Source of the DNA: an uncultured Flavobacteriaceae bacterium
GTDB taxonomy: Bacteria > Bacteroidota > Bacteroidia > Flavobacteriales > Flavobacteriaceae
Direction: 5' to 3'
DNA: 64,000 bases
Assembly (NCBI GenBank): GCA_947500435.1
Contig: CANMRV010000006.1
Coordinates: forward strand, 1-64,000
Positions 53,192 to 62,756 of this stretch are shown here, one piece after another. The translations under genes and the position numbers were made by a program. The notes under the pieces are model-generated. The model searched no databases. It worked only from the letters and a program-made list of their open reading frames with translations, and had not been told where the DNA came from. Position 1 is the first letter of the stretch. Each line of letters opens with the position of its first letter.

Positions 53192-53821
53192 TTAGTTACG
53201 TTTGGAAATTTCGTCCCGTAGTTTGGCGGCCTTTTCGTAATCTTCGTTGGCTACGGCCTTATCAAGTTCTTTATTAAGGTCATCGATGGTAAGTTCGGTA
53301 TAGCCGTCAGTCGCTCCTTGTTCGATTTCAACAGTTTCTCCTTCTTGTAAGATTTCATCGACCATTATGCTGTCGTCATTTTCATCTTTGTCTTTATCCT
53401 TAGAAGAAAACTTCAAGAAGATTCCGGCTTTGTCCAAAATCGTTTTATAAGTAAAAATGGGGGCATTGAAACGCAAAGCTAAAGCAATAGCATCGCTGGT
53501 ACGGGCATCGATGATTTCTTCGATTTTATCTCGCTCACATATTATACTGGAGTAGAAAACACCATCTACCAATTTATGAATAATGACCTGTTTGATGACA
53601 ATATCGAACCGGTCAGAGAAGTTTTTAAACAAATCATGAGTCAAAGGACGTGGCGGTTTAATCTCCTTTTCCAAGGCAATTGCAATAGATTGCGCTTCGA
53701 AAGCACCAATTACAATGGGAAGCTTGCGGTCACCATCGACTTCATTCAAAATGAGGGCATAGGCCCCATTTTGTGTTTGGCTATAGGATATTCCTTTTAT
53801 TTTTAACCGTACTAGACTCAT
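53192..53821 (-). CDS. Bifunctional nuclease-family protein (DUF151) with UVR motif
   Basis: The 209 residues comprise a DUF151/bifunctional nuclease domain (about 1-150; LPIVIGAFEAQSIAIALE, ARTSDAIALALRFNAPIFTY), an acidic linker, and a UvrB/UvrC motif at about 178-205 (NKELDKAVANEDYEKAAKLRDEI). DUF151 proteins are reported in plants to have DNase and RNase activity; the bacterial role is unclear. It is downstream of the etfBA operon behind a terminator, with its stop 22 bases upstream of the transporter's start. Confidence 0.88.
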   Translation of the reverse strand: MSLVRLKIKGISYSQTQNGAYALILNEVDGDRKLPIVIGAFEAQSIAIALEKEIKPPRPLTHDLFKNFSDRFDIVIKQVIIHKLVDGVFYSSIICERDKIEEIIDARTSDAIALALRFNAPIFTYKTILDKAGIFLKFSSKDKDKDENDDSIMVDEILQEGETVEIEQGATDGYTELTIDDLNKELDKAVANEDYEKAAKLRDEISKRN

Positions 53822-53833
53822 AGACGTTTTAAA

Positions 53834-53884
53834 CTAAGAAAGGCTGTTCAAACAAAAAGGGATGACCAATTAGTTTGAACAGCC
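53834..53884 (-). terminator. Terminator of the etfBA operon
   Basis: A perfect 12-base inverted repeat, GGCTGTTCAAAC (53842-53853) and GTTTGAACAGCC (53873-53884), with a 19-base loop is followed on the minus strand by TTTCTTAG. It is 28 bases beyond the etfA stop. The long loop is unusual; the T-tract is short, so this is less certain than the other terminators. Confidence 0.6.
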
Positions 53885-53912
53885 CCTCTTTATAAGGGCA
53901 AATTAACAAAAT

Positions 53913-54881
53913 TTAAGCGTTCTGCGCTTTAAATTCCTTTAATTTTTCGATAAGCTGTGGTACAACTTCGAAGGCATCACCAACAATTCCGTAATCAGCT
54001 GCCTTAAAGAAAGGTGCTTCAGGATCTGTGTTTATGACCACTTTTGTTTTTGAAGAGCTAACTCCGGCTAAATGTTGTATCGCACCAGAGATTCCGATGG
54101 CAATATAAAGATTACTAGCAACGGGTTTTCCTGTTTGACCTACGTGCTCTCCGTGTGGTCTCCATCCTAAGTCGGAAACTGGTTTTGAACATGCTGTGGC
54201 TGCACCCAAAACATCAGCTAATTCTTCAATCATTCCCCAGTTTTCAGGGCCTTTTAGGCCTCTTCCTGCAGAAACAACGATATCAGCATCCGCTATGGTA
54301 GCTTTTCCAACAACTTTATCAACTTCTATCGACTTTGTAGAAAAATCAGCGTCACTTAATGACGGACTAAAATCTTCGACGGTAGCAGTACCTCCATTCT
54401 CATGAGCTCCGAATGAGTTATTCGAAACACCAATTATTTTTATATCCGAGCTGATTTCAGTGTGGGCGAAACCTTTATTACTAAAAGCAGTTCGCTTCAC
54501 CATAAACGGACTAGTGCCCTCCGGCGCTGCAACTACATTTGGAACATAGCCAGCTTGCAATTTTCCAGCCACCAAAGGAGCAAGAAATTTAGTATCCGTA
54601 CTTGAACTTACTACTATGGTAGTCGAATTTTCTTGTGCAACTGCTTGACCAATTGTATTCGCAAATGCTTTCGCATTAAAAGTTTTCAAATTATCATTGG
54701 AAACATTCAAAACCTTTGAAACTCCGTATGCTCCAAGGCTATCATTCTCTGATGCGTTAATCGAAATCGCTGTTACCGAAGTACCAAGTTGATCTGCAAC
54801 TGCTTTCGCATAGGAAGCAACTTCAAAAGCATTCTTTTTGAATTTTCCGTTTTCTGATTCTGTATATACTAATACTGACAT
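53913..54881 (-). CDS. etfA: Electron transfer flavoprotein, alpha subunit
   Basis: Binds FAD and, with EtfB, carries electrons from acyl-CoA dehydrogenases to the respiratory chain. The 322-residue length is standard. The FAD-binding C-terminal domain carries VVSAGRGLKGPENW, the conserved DLGWRPHGEHVGQTGK stretch, LYIAIGISGAIQHLAG, and INTDPEAPFFKAADYGIVGD. etfB lies 5 bases upstream in the same direction. The likely electron donor is the acyl-CoA dehydrogenase at 7.9 kb. Confidence 0.95.
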   Translation of the reverse strand: MSVLVYTESENGKFKKNAFEVASYAKAVADQLGTSVTAISINASENDSLGAYGVSKVLNVSNDNLKTFNAKAFANTIGQAVAQENSTTIVVSSSTDTKFLAPLVAGKLQAGYVPNVVAAPEGTSPFMVKRTAFSNKGFAHTEISSDIKIIGVSNNSFGAHENGGTATVEDFSPSLSDADFSTKSIEVDKVVGKATIADADIVVSAGRGLKGPENWGMIEELADVLGAATACSKPVSDLGWRPHGEHVGQTGKPVASNLYIAIGISGAIQHLAGVSSSKTKVVINTDPEAPFFKAADYGIVGDAFEVVPQLIEKLKEFKAQNA

Positions 54882-54885
54882 AATT

Positions 54886-55626
54886 TTAGATTGCTTTTGC
54901 TTCGTTATGAAGAAGGTTAACTAAATCATTTACGTTATCAACTAACTTGACAGCGCCTTTGGCAGCTGGCTTTTCAAATTTCGTGTCTTGAGTCGCTTTT
55001 ACTGCATCAACTGGCTCAACAACATTTAAAGCTTTCTTTCTAGCCATCATGATACCTCGCATATTAGGTATTCTCAAGTCGCTTTCTTCTACCAAACCTT
55101 TTTGTCCGCCAATAACTAAAGGTAGGTTTGTTGATATTTTTTCTTTCCCACCATCTATTTCACGCATTGCGGTTGCATTGCTTCCATCAACCTCAAGGCT
55201 GATACAAGTATTTACAAAATTCATATCAAGTAAAGTAGCTAAAATACCGGGCACCATACCTCCATTATAATCAATGGACTCACGACCTGCGATAACCAAA
55301 TCATACTCTCCATTTTTTACAACTTCTGCTAGCTGCTGAGCTACAAAAAAACCGTCTGTTGGTTCTGCATTTACGCGAATTGCTTCATCTGCACCAATTG
55401 CTAATGCCTTTCTGATGGTAGGTTCTGTAGAAGGACCTCCAACATTTGCCACGTGAACTGTAGCACCTTGCTTTTCCTTGAACCACATGGCTCTTGTAAG
55501 TCCGAATTCATCGTTCGGATTGATTACAAACTGTACTCCGTTGGGATCAAACTTTGTGTCACCATCGGTAAAATTTATTTTGGATGTAGTATCCGGTACA
55601 TTACTTATACACACTAATATTTTCAT
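54886..55626 (-). CDS. etfB: Electron transfer flavoprotein, beta subunit
   Basis: The 246-residue beta subunit contributes the AMP site and most of the dimer interface. The N-terminus is MKILVCISNVPDTTSKI. ALAIGADEAIRV, IAGRESIDYNGGMVPGILA and the C-terminal LRIPNMRGIMMARKK are the family's recognition features (the last being the docking-loop region). etfA follows 4 bases after its stop. The gene pair is divergent from pdhB. Confidence 0.95.
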   Translation of the reverse strand: MKILVCISNVPDTTSKINFTDGDTKFDPNGVQFVINPNDEFGLTRAMWFKEKQGATVHVANVGGPSTEPTIRKALAIGADEAIRVNAEPTDGFFVAQQLAEVVKNGEYDLVIAGRESIDYNGGMVPGILATLLDMNFVNTCISLEVDGSNATAMREIDGGKEKISTNLPLVIGGQKGLVEESDLRIPNMRGIMMARKKALNVVEPVDAVKATQDTKFEKPAAKGAVKLVDNVNDLVNLLHNEAKAI

Positions 55627-55751
55627 AGATAAAAAGTCTTTAAAAATGACCGCGCTAAGATAGGTATTAATTTCTGGATTTACTATGCATGCATAGTAAA
55701 TTTTGTAACTTTTTTTGATTCTTGTGGATACTTTTTTGATATATATTTTCC

Positions 55752-55759
55752 TATTTTTG
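55752..55759 (+). promoter_or_regulatory. -7 promoter element of pdhB
   Basis: TATTTTTG matches TAnnTTTG exactly, 36 bases before the ATG at 55795. The -33 box is not clear; TTTTTTG at 55732-55738 is too close. Confidence 0.5.
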
Positions 55760-55794
55760 CATGCGTTTTTAGTACAAACAAGAAACCTATTTAT

Positions 55795-56772
55795 ATGAAG
55801 ACACTACAGTTCCGTGAAGCCATTTGTGAGGCGATGTCAGAAGAAATGAGAAAAGACGAGTCCATTTATTTAATGGGCGAGGAAGTTGCCGAATATAATG
55901 GTGCTTACAAAGCTTCAAAAGGAATGTTAGATGAGTTTGGTGCTAAACGAGTAATCGATACGCCAATCTCTGAGTTAGGTTTCGCCGGAATCGGAGTTGG
56001 TTCTACTATGACTGGTAACCGACCTATCATAGAGTTTATGACCTTCAACTTTGCATTGGTGGGTATTGATCAAATTATCAATAATGCTGCAAAGATTCGT
56101 CAGATGTCTGGCGGACAATTTCCCTGTCCTATTGTATTTAGAGGCCCTACGGGTTCTGCAGGTCAATTGGCTGCTACGCACTCACAGGCTTTTGAAAGCT
56201 GGTATGCGAATTGCCCAGGATTGAAAGTTGTAGTTCCTTCGAATCCAGCTGATGCGAAAGGTTTGTTGAAATCTGCTATCCGCGATGACGATCCGGTAAT
56301 CTTTATGGAGTCTGAACAGATGTATGGTGATAAGGGGGAAGTTCCTGAAGGAGAATATACAATTCCGTTAGGAGTAGCTGATATTCGAAGAACTGGAACT
56401 GATGTAACTATTGTTTCCTTTGGAAAAATCATAAAAGAAGCTGACAAAGCTGCCGATGAACTTGAAAAAGAAGGCATCAGCTGTGAAATCATCGATTTAC
56501 GTACCGTAAAGCCTTTGGATTATGAGGCAATATTGACCTCCGTCAAGAAAACAAATCGATTAGTAATTCTAGAAGAAGCATGGCCTTTTGGCAATGTGGC
56601 TACTGAAATTACTTTTCATGTGCAGTCACATGCTTTTGACTATTTAGACGCTCCGATTCAGAAAATAAATACGGCAGACACTCCCGCGCCCTATTCTCCA
56701 GTTTTACTGGCGGAATGGTTGCCAAATCACACGGATGTCGTAAACGCTGTTAAGAAAGTGTTATATAAGTAA
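55795..56772 (+). CDS. pdhB: Pyruvate dehydrogenase E1 component, beta subunit
   Basis: Partner of PdhA in the E1 tetramer. The 325-residue protein has MSEEMRKDESIYLMGEEVAEYNGAYK-type N-terminus, IDTPISELGFAGIGVGSTM, PIIEFMTFNFA, FRGPTGSAGQLAATHSQ and the C-terminal domain IVSFGKI, IDLRTVKPLD, VILEEAWPFG. It is not with pdhA/E2 but 25 kb away, with its own promoter. Because ThDP binds at the alpha/beta interface, coordinated expression of the two loci must occur in trans. Confidence 0.94.
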   Translation: MKTLQFREAICEAMSEEMRKDESIYLMGEEVAEYNGAYKASKGMLDEFGAKRVIDTPISELGFAGIGVGSTMTGNRPIIEFMTFNFALVGIDQIINNAAKIRQMSGGQFPCPIVFRGPTGSAGQLAATHSQAFESWYANCPGLKVVVPSNPADAKGLLKSAIRDDDPVIFMESEQMYGDKGEVPEGEYTIPLGVADIRRTGTDVTIVSFGKIIKEADKAADELEKEGISCEIIDLRTVKPLDYEAILTSVKKTNRLVILEEAWPFGNVATEITFHVQSHAFDYLDAPIQKINTADTPAPYSPVLLAEWLPNHTDVVNAVKKVLYK

Positions 56773-56941
56773 GACATCAATTTTTGTAACGATACCTTTG
56801 CTTCGTCGACTTAAAGTTGGCGAAGCATTTTAATTTGAAAGAATAAGGTGTCTTTTGCAACTTTTATTAAAATTCCCTGTATTTAGAAAGTAGACATTGG
56901 TACGTTATTTGTTAAAGGAGTATCGAGAACATGAAAACCAA

Positions 56942-59443
56942 ATGAAGTATTTTCTTTTTAGCCTAGCGATATTCTTTTCGATAGTCGTTCATGCCCAAAC
57001 TAAAGTTAGTGGTATGGTCATAGATGAATCTGGCGAACCCGTTGCTTTTGCAAATGTCATATTCAAAGATTCGAATGAGGGAACCATTACCAATGACAAT
57101 GGTGTTTTCTATATGGAATCGGACAATACCTATCCAACTTTATTAATATCTTTTATTGGGTACGAAGACCAGGAAATCGCTTTGACCACCAAGGTGAATT
57201 ACGATATGAAAATCACTATGGTCGAAGCCACGGAACAGTTGCAAGGAGTGACGGTTATTTCTGGAAAGCAATCTAAGAAGAACAATCCTGCAGTAGATAT
57301 TCTGAAGAAGATTTGGGCAAAAAAACGCATCAACGGATTGCGACGATTTGACCAGTATGCTTATGACAAATACGAAAAGGTTGAGTTCGATTTGAATACG
57401 ATTGATAGTGCCTTGATGAAGCGTAAGATTTTCAAGGGACTCGAATTCGTATTTCAAGACCTGGATACTTCCCGAATCACAGGAAAGACCTATCTGCCAA
57501 TTTTCCTAAATGAGACCTTCTCTACGGTTCATGGAGATAATATACTTAAAGAGGAAAAAGAAAACATCCTTGGTAATAAAAATTCCGGTTTTGATAACAA
57601 TCAGGCTATAATCGCTTTCGTCGCCGATTTATATCAAGAATATGATATCTATGACAACTACCTAAAGTTTTTTGATAAGAGTTTTACGAGTCCTTTATCT
57701 CGAACGGGCGTCGATACCTATAACTATGCTTTGCGCGATAGCGCCTATATCGATAATAAATGGTGTTATAATATTGTATACTATCCCCGCCGTAAAAACG
57801 AATTGACCTTTAAAGGGGATTTTTGGGTAAATGATTCGACCTACGCTATAAAGAACATCAATCTTGAGGTAACCAAAAGTGCCAATATCAACTGGGTTAA
57901 GGAAATCTATATTGAACAGGATTTTGAGGTGGTCAACGATTCTGTTTTTCTATTGAAGCGCGACTATATGCTGAGTGATTTCAGCTTTAGAAAAAAGGAA
58001 AAATCCCGAGGGGTTTATGGCAAACGAACCACAGTTTTTGACAATTATAAGTTCGACGAGGAGAAGCCCAAGGAATTTTATAAGGCGGATAAAAACCCTT
58101 TTGACCCTCTGGATATTGTACAAGATGATTCCTTTTGGGAAAAGAATAGACTAGAGGACTTGAATAAAGATGAATCAGGAATCTACAAACTACTAGATAC
58201 ATTACGAACGGTTCCGAAGTTTAAATCGTTCTACAATATAGCTAGCATCTTAGGATCGGGGTATGTAGAAATCGACAAATGGAATCTGGACATAGGAAGG
58301 GTTTATGATGTCTACGGATTTAATCAAGCCGAAGGACATCGTATTCGACTCGGAGCAAGAACCTATAGAGGTCAAAATGACCTTTGGCGACTAGAGGGTT
58401 ATGGTGCCTATGGCTTTAGAGACCACAAGTTCAAACATGGTCTTGCAGGAAAGTTTTTATTGGATAGAAAAAGCAGATTGATTCTGTCCGGAGGAAATCG
58501 AAGGGATATTGAGCAACTCGGCGTTAGCTTAACCGCAACCAATGATGTTTTAGGTAGAAGTATTGCTTCGTCGACTGTATTGACAGTTGGTGCAAATAAC
58601 AGATTAACTAATATTAATCTGAGTGCTGCTAGCTTGGAAATGGAGCCCATTACCAACCTTAGAATTGGGGTAGGGGGTACTTTTCGGACTTTGAGCTCCG
58701 CGCTTCCCAATGATTTTAGTCTAGAATATATAGATGCAGATTCCCCAACGGGAATAGCATCAGAGATTCGACAATTCGATTTTAACGCGCTATTAATTTA
58801 TACGCCAGGTAAAAGAACCATAGGTTATGGTGTAGAACGGAGAGATATCAATGACAATTACAGTACTTTATTATTAAAGTATACGAAAGGAATTGAGGGT
58901 GTTTGGGATAGTGATTTTGACTATAGTAAGCTGCAATTTGCGTATTCGCAACCATGGCAAATAGGAGGTTTCGGAAGGCTTTTTAGCACAATAGAAGTCG
59001 GAAAGACATTTGGAGAGGTTCCTCTTGGGCTTTTAAATGTAATTCCAGGAAACCAAACTGTTTTCTCAAACTACGGAACCTTTACAAATCTTGATTTTTA
59101 CGAATTTGTAAGCGATACCTATGCATCGTTGCATCTGCAACATAATTTCAACGGACGCTTGTTTTCTAGAATTCCATTTTTACGAAAGTTAGATCTTCGT
59201 GAGATTGTTGCCCTGCGCGGAGTTTGGGGCGAGCTCTCTGACGCCAATATCGCATTGAGCGCTCCAGCATCTATCAATACTCCATTACAAGCCCCATCCG
59301 ATAGAATATACTACGAGTATTCTGTAGGTGTGGGTAATATATTTAGAGTGTTGCGCATAGATTTTAATTTCAGAGGAAACTATTTGGACACTCCCGATGC
59401 CAGGCCTTTTGGCATAACAGGAACTTTCGGATTTAGTTTTTAA
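56942..59443 (+). CDS. DUF5686 outer membrane protein with carboxypeptidase-like regulatory domain
   Basis: The 833-residue protein (start taken at ATG 56942 because the longer frame starts with TTG) has a signal peptide ending VVHAQ. An N-terminal CarboxypepD_reg-like beta domain follows (TKVSGMVIDESGEPVAFANVIFKDSNEGTITNDNGVF), then a long DUF5686 region with many predicted beta-strands and a C-terminal FGFSF typical of outer membrane barrels. The function is not known; similar proteins are common in Bacteroidota. It stands alone between pdhB and ppa. Confidence 0.82.
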   Translation: MKYFLFSLAIFFSIVVHAQTKVSGMVIDESGEPVAFANVIFKDSNEGTITNDNGVFYMESDNTYPTLLISFIGYEDQEIALTTKVNYDMKITMVEATEQLQGVTVISGKQSKKNNPAVDILKKIWAKKRINGLRRFDQYAYDKYEKVEFDLNTIDSALMKRKIFKGLEFVFQDLDTSRITGKTYLPIFLNETFSTVHGDNILKEEKENILGNKNSGFDNNQAIIAFVADLYQEYDIYDNYLKFFDKSFTSPLSRTGVDTYNYALRDSAYIDNKWCYNIVYYPRRKNELTFKGDFWVNDSTYAIKNINLEVTKSANINWVKEIYIEQDFEVVNDSVFLLKRDYMLSDFSFRKKEKSRGVYGKRTTVFDNYKFDEEKPKEFYKADKNPFDPLDIVQDDSFWEKNRLEDLNKDESGIYKLLDTLRTVPKFKSFYNIASILGSGYVEIDKWNLDIGRVYDVYGFNQAEGHRIRLGARTYRGQNDLWRLEGYGAYGFRDHKFKHGLAGKFLLDRKSRLILSGGNRRDIEQLGVSLTATNDVLGRSIASSTVLTVGANNRLTNINLSAASLEMEPITNLRIGVGGTFRTLSSALPNDFSLEYIDADSPTGIASEIRQFDFNALLIYTPGKRTIGYGVERRDINDNYSTLLLKYTKGIEGVWDSDFDYSKLQFAYSQPWQIGGFGRLFSTIEVGKTFGEVPLGLLNVIPGNQTVFSNYGTFTNLDFYEFVSDTYASLHLQHNFNGRLFSRIPFLRKLDLREIVALRGVWGELSDANIALSAPASINTPLQAPSDRIYYEYSVGVGNIFRVLRIDFNFRGNYLDTPDARPFGITGTFGFSF

Positions 59444-59452
59444 AAGAGTCTC

Positions 59453-59480
59453 CCCTCCCGGGAGGGTATTAAGGGGTGGG
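59453..59480. repeat. GC-rich palindrome downstream of the DUF5686 gene
   Basis: CCCTCCCGGGAGGG (59453-59466) is a perfect 14-base palindrome, followed by GTATTAAGGGGTGGG. It lies 10 bases after the stop codon, in AT-rich surroundings. It may be a terminator without a T-run, or a remnant of a dispersed repeat of the CCCTCCC-type seen in related genomes. Confidence 0.5.
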
Positions 59481-59558
59481 TATACAAGTACCAAGAATCA
59501 TTCACCTATTTAACCTACATTTAATGTAGATGCTAATCCTAAAAACGGTTCGTTAGCG

Positions 59559-59566
59559 TATCTTTG
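59559..59566 (+). promoter_or_regulatory. -7 promoter element of ppa
   Basis: TATCTTTG matches TAnnTTTG, 20 bases before the ATG at 59586. A -33 box is not obvious. Confidence 0.5.
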
Positions 59567-59585
59567 CACCCCTAAAATAATAGCT

Positions 59586-60110
59586 ATGCCTAAAAAAGAA
59601 ATCACTTTCGACGTACTGATTGAAATCCCAAAGGGAAGTAGAAACAAATACGAATATGATTTTACCTTAAATAAAATCAGATTTGACCGAACGCTTTTCT
59701 CATCTATGATGTACCCAGGTGATTATGGGTTTATTCCTGAGACCTTGGCATTAGATAAAGACCCATTAGACGTATTGGTCATGTGTACAGAGCCAACTTA
59801 CCCAATGGTTGTTGTTGAGGTAAAGCCTATTGGTGTATTTCATATGGCTGATGAGAAAGGGCCTGATGAGAAAATAATCTGTGTGCCTGTTTCAGATCCC
59901 ATATGGAATCAAAAAAATGATTTATCAGATTTAAATCCGCATCGAAAAAAAGAAATCGAACATTTTTTTCAAGTATATAAAGACTTAGAAAAGAAAAAAG
60001 TTGATGTTGGTGGTTGGGGTAATGCTGAAGAAGCACGAAAAATTTATCATGAATGTGTAAAACGCTATGATGAAAGCGAACATAAAAAGAAGCGTACGTT
60101 TACGATATAG
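59586..60110 (+). CDS. ppa: Soluble inorganic pyrophosphatase, family I
   Basis: Hydrolyses PPi to phosphate in the cytoplasm. The 174-residue protein has the family I signature: EIPKGSRNKYEYD, YPGDYGFIPETLALDKDPLDVLV (metal-binding Asp cluster DKDPLD), and ADEKGPDEKIICVPVSDP. The C-terminal KKKVDVGGWGNAEEARKIY is a further typical segment. A perfect 32-base palindrome terminator separates it from hppA, so each gene has its own transcription unit although they share a substrate. Confidence 0.95.
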   Translation: MPKKEITFDVLIEIPKGSRNKYEYDFTLNKIRFDRTLFSSMMYPGDYGFIPETLALDKDPLDVLVMCTEPTYPMVVVEVKPIGVFHMADEKGPDEKIICVPVSDPIWNQKNDLSDLNPHRKKEIEHFFQVYKDLEKKKVDVGGWGNAEEARKIYHECVKRYDESEHKKKRTFTI

Positions 60111-60127
60111 ATAAATTTCACACGACG

Positions 60128-60163
60128 AAAAGGCACTTTTATTAATAAAAGTGCCTTTTTTTA
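60128..60163 (+). terminator. ppa terminator, 32-base perfect palindrome
   Basis: The 16-base arms AAAAGGCACTTTTATT and AATAAAAGTGCCTTTT (60128-60143 and 60144-60159) are exact complements with no spacer; the T-run continues to 60162. It can fold on both strands. Confidence 0.85.
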
Positions 60164-60221
60164 TTCTATTTGATTTTAGTACTTTAGCAGCCGTTAAAAA
60201 AAACTAAAAACAACTAAACGA

Positions 60222-62603
60222 ATGGAATTAATAATTCAACTATTACCAGTATTTGGAGTGGTGGCCCTGCTTTTTGTGGCCTGGAAAAATGCTTGGGTAG
60301 GCAAGCAAGAGGTCGGTAACGACAAAATGGCTCGAATTGCCAAAAACATTGCCGATGGTGCAATGTCTTTCTTAAAGGCGGAATACAAAATACTCTCGAT
60401 TTTTGTGATTGCAGTGGCAATTTTGCTTTTCTTCAAAGGAAGCAATGAAGAAGGTTCTCACGGAATGGTTGCCCTTTCTTTTGTTGTAGGTGCAATCTGT
60501 TCAGCTTTGGCGGGATTTATAGGAATGAAAGTTGCTACGAAAGCAAATGTTAGAACAACTCAAGCTGCTAAAACTTCCTTGGGGAAAGCATTAGAAGTAG
60601 CCTTTGCAGGTGGTGCAGTAATGGGGTTAGGTGTTGTTGGTCTTGGAGTTTTGGGACTTAGTCTTTTATTCATGCTATTCCAATCTATGTGGCCTGGTGC
60701 TGAAAATTTAAGTTTGGTATTGAATGTTCTTTCTGGATTCTCTTTAGGAGCATCTTCTATCGCACTATTCGCAAGAGTTGGTGGTGGTATTTATACCAAA
60801 GCAGCTGATGTTGGTGCTGATTTAGTTGGTAAGGTTGAAGCGGGAATTCCTGAAGATCACCCATTGAATCCTGCTACAATTGCAGATAATGTTGGTGACA
60901 ACGTAGGTGATGTTGCCGGTATGGGTGCAGATTTATTTGAATCATATGTAGGTTCTATTATAGGTACGATGGTTCTAGGTGCATTTATCATTACTCCTGA
61001 TTTTGCAGGTTTAGGTGCCGTTTATCTTCCATTAGTTTTAGCTGCAGTAGGCATTATCATGTCTATTATCGGAACATTCTTTGTGAAAGTTAAAGATGGA
61101 GGAAATCCACAAACGGCTTTGAATATTGGTGAATTTGGTTCTGCCGGTTTGATGGTTGTGGCTTCATACTTTATTATTAATGCTTTGATTCCAGAATCTA
61201 TTGACGGTTTGCCGATGGGTGCGATGGGAATATTTTATGCTACAATAGCTGGTCTTGTAGCTGGTTTGGGTGTAGGTAAGATTACTGAATACTATACAGG
61301 TACTGGTACAAAACCGGTAAACTCAATTGTAAAGCAATCTGAGACTGGTGCAGCAACTAATATTATTGCTGGTTTGGGTGTGGGTATGATGTCTACCATG
61401 ATTCCTATTTTACTTATTGCTGCTGCTATTATTGTATCACATATGTGTGCAGGTTTATACGGTATCGCAATAGCTGCTGTAGGTATGCTAGCCAATACGG
61501 GTATTCAATTAGCTGTTGATGCATATGGACCAATTTCTGATAACGCGGGTGGTATTGCTGAAATGGCGGAATTAGAACCAGAAGTACGTGAGCGAACTGA
61601 TAAATTAGATGCTGTTGGTAATACAACTGCCGCTATTGGTAAAGGTTTCGCAATTGCTTCCGCTGCTTTAACAGCTTTGGCTTTGTTCTCTGCCTTTATG
61701 AAAGTTGCAAACGTAAGTTCTATTGATGTATCACAGCCTACAATTATGGCAGGTCTTTTGGTAGGAGCAATGCTACCTTTTGTGTTCTCTGCTTTATCTA
61801 TGAACGCTGTAGGACGTGCTGCAATGGCAATGATTGAAGAGGTACGTCGACAGTTTAGAGATATTCCTCAATTGAAAGCAGCATTAGAAGTAATGAGAGC
61901 TGTTGATTCGGATATGTCAAAAGCGACTCCGGAGCAGCGTGCCATTTTTGATGCAGCTGATGGTTATGCCGAATACGATAAATGTGTTGATATTTCAACA
62001 AAAGCCTCAATTAAAGAAATGGTATTACCAGGACTACTGGCAATCGCCGTTCCCGTGGCGGTTGGATTTATTGGTGGAGCTGAAATGTTAGGTGGACTGC
62101 TAGCAGGTGTTACTTCTGCTGGTGTTTTGATGGCTATCTTCCAATCAAACGCAGGAGGTGCTTGGGATAACGCTAAAAAGATGATTGAATCTGACGGACG
62201 TAAAGGTTCTGACGCTCACAAAGCTGCTGTCGTCGGTGATACTGTTGGAGATCCATTTAAAGATACTTCAGGTCCTTCTTTGAACATCCTATTAAAGTTG
62301 ATGTCTGTTGTTGCTTTGGTAATCGCACCAAGTATTGCTATGAATGCTACCGGAGTTGCCGACTATGTTAATGACAAAGAAAAGTCAACTGTTGAAATTA
62401 CCATGAACGTTGAAAGTGCTGATATGGCGGAAGCTACAATCGTTACTACTTCAACTGTAAATGGTAAAGAAGTTTCTGAAAAGAAAATTTTAAAGGGAAG
62501 CGAAGCTGAAGTAAAAGCGAAGCTGGAAACTTTAGAAAATGCTACAGTAAAAACAACTGGTAACGAGACTGAAATCACTATCGAAAAGGAAGTCAATAAA
62601 TAA
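60222..62603 (+). CDS. hppA: Membrane-bound ion-pumping pyrophosphatase (K+-dependent type)
   Basis: Couples PPi hydrolysis to export of H+ and/or Na+. The 793-residue protein has many helices and the PPi-binding motifs [51 protein letters not shown], and the Mg/PPi segments [35 protein letters not shown] at 466-475 has Ala470, where K+-independent members carry Lys, so K+ dependence is predicted. Na+ versus H+ specificity is not decided. The last about 65 residues (Val/Glu/Thr-rich, after ADYVNDKEK) form a hydrophilic tail beyond the usual end. Confidence 0.95.
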   Translation: MELIIQLLPVFGVVALLFVAWKNAWVGKQEVGNDKMARIAKNIADGAMSFLKAEYKILSIFVIAVAILLFFKGSNEEGSHGMVALSFVVGAICSALAGFIGMKVATKANVRTTQAAKTSLGKALEVAFAGGAVMGLGVVGLGVLGLSLLFMLFQSMWPGAENLSLVLNVLSGFSLGASSIALFARVGGGIYTKAADVGADLVGKVEAGIPEDHPLNPATIADNVGDNVGDVAGMGADLFESYVGSIIGTMVLGAFIITPDFAGLGAVYLPLVLAAVGIIMSIIGTFFVKVKDGGNPQTALNIGEFGSAGLMVVASYFIINALIPESIDGLPMGAMGIFYATIAGLVAGLGVGKITEYYTGTGTKPVNSIVKQSETGAATNIIAGLGVGMMSTMIPILLIAAAIIVSHMCAGLYGIAIAAVGMLANTGIQLAVDAYGPISDNAGGIAEMAELEPEVRERTDKLDAVGNTTAAIGKGFAIASAALTALALFSAFMKVANVSSIDVSQPTIMAGLLVGAMLPFVFSALSMNAVGRAAMAMIEEVRRQFRDIPQLKAALEVMRAVDSDMSKATPEQRAIFDAADGYAEYDKCVDISTKASIKEMVLPGLLAIAVPVAVGFIGGAEMLGGLLAGVTSAGVLMAIFQSNAGGAWDNAKKMIESDGRKGSDAHKAAVVGDTVGDPFKDTSGPSLNILLKLMSVVALVIAPSIAMNATGVADYVNDKEKSTVEITMNVESADMAEATIVTTSTVNGKEVSEKKILKGSEAEVKAKLETLENATVKTTGNETEITIEKEVNK

Positions 62604-62626
62604 AACTTCTTTCTTAGAATATATTT

Positions 62627-62660
62627 AAAAACCATCAGCCAGCTGGCTGATGGTTTTTTG
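62627..62660. terminator. hppA terminator, 30-base perfect palindrome
   Basis: AAAACCATCAGCCAG (62627-62641) and CTGGCTGATGGTTTT (62642-62656) are exact complements, followed by TTGTTTT. The minus strand also gives a T-tract, so it may end transcription from the TonB side too. Confidence 0.9.
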
Positions 62661-62685
62661 TTTTAAATAGTTTTTCTCCATAACA

Positions 62686-62752
62686 GTTTCCCTCCTAGAA
62701 AGGCGACGCTGCAAGAGCAGTGGGCGAGCTGATGCTGAGGAGAGGGAGGTGT
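62686..62752. repeat. GC-rich structured patch between hppA and the truncated tonB
   Basis: This patch begins TTTCCCTCCT and ends AGGAGAGGGAGG, which pair with a 2-base bulge. Inside is the CTGC/GCAG hairpin with loop AAGA (62709-62720) and GCGAGCTGATGCTGAGG. No frame is open. Composition differs from the AT-rich flanks. It is reminiscent of degraded dispersed repeats in Flavobacteriaceae genomes. Confidence 0.45.
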
Positions 62753-62756
62753 AATT

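Noticed and set aside
56897-56941. TTG-started extension of the DUF5686 protein
   Set aside because: A downstream ATG at 56942 starts a clean signal peptide; the extension is charged and unlikely in a secreted protein.
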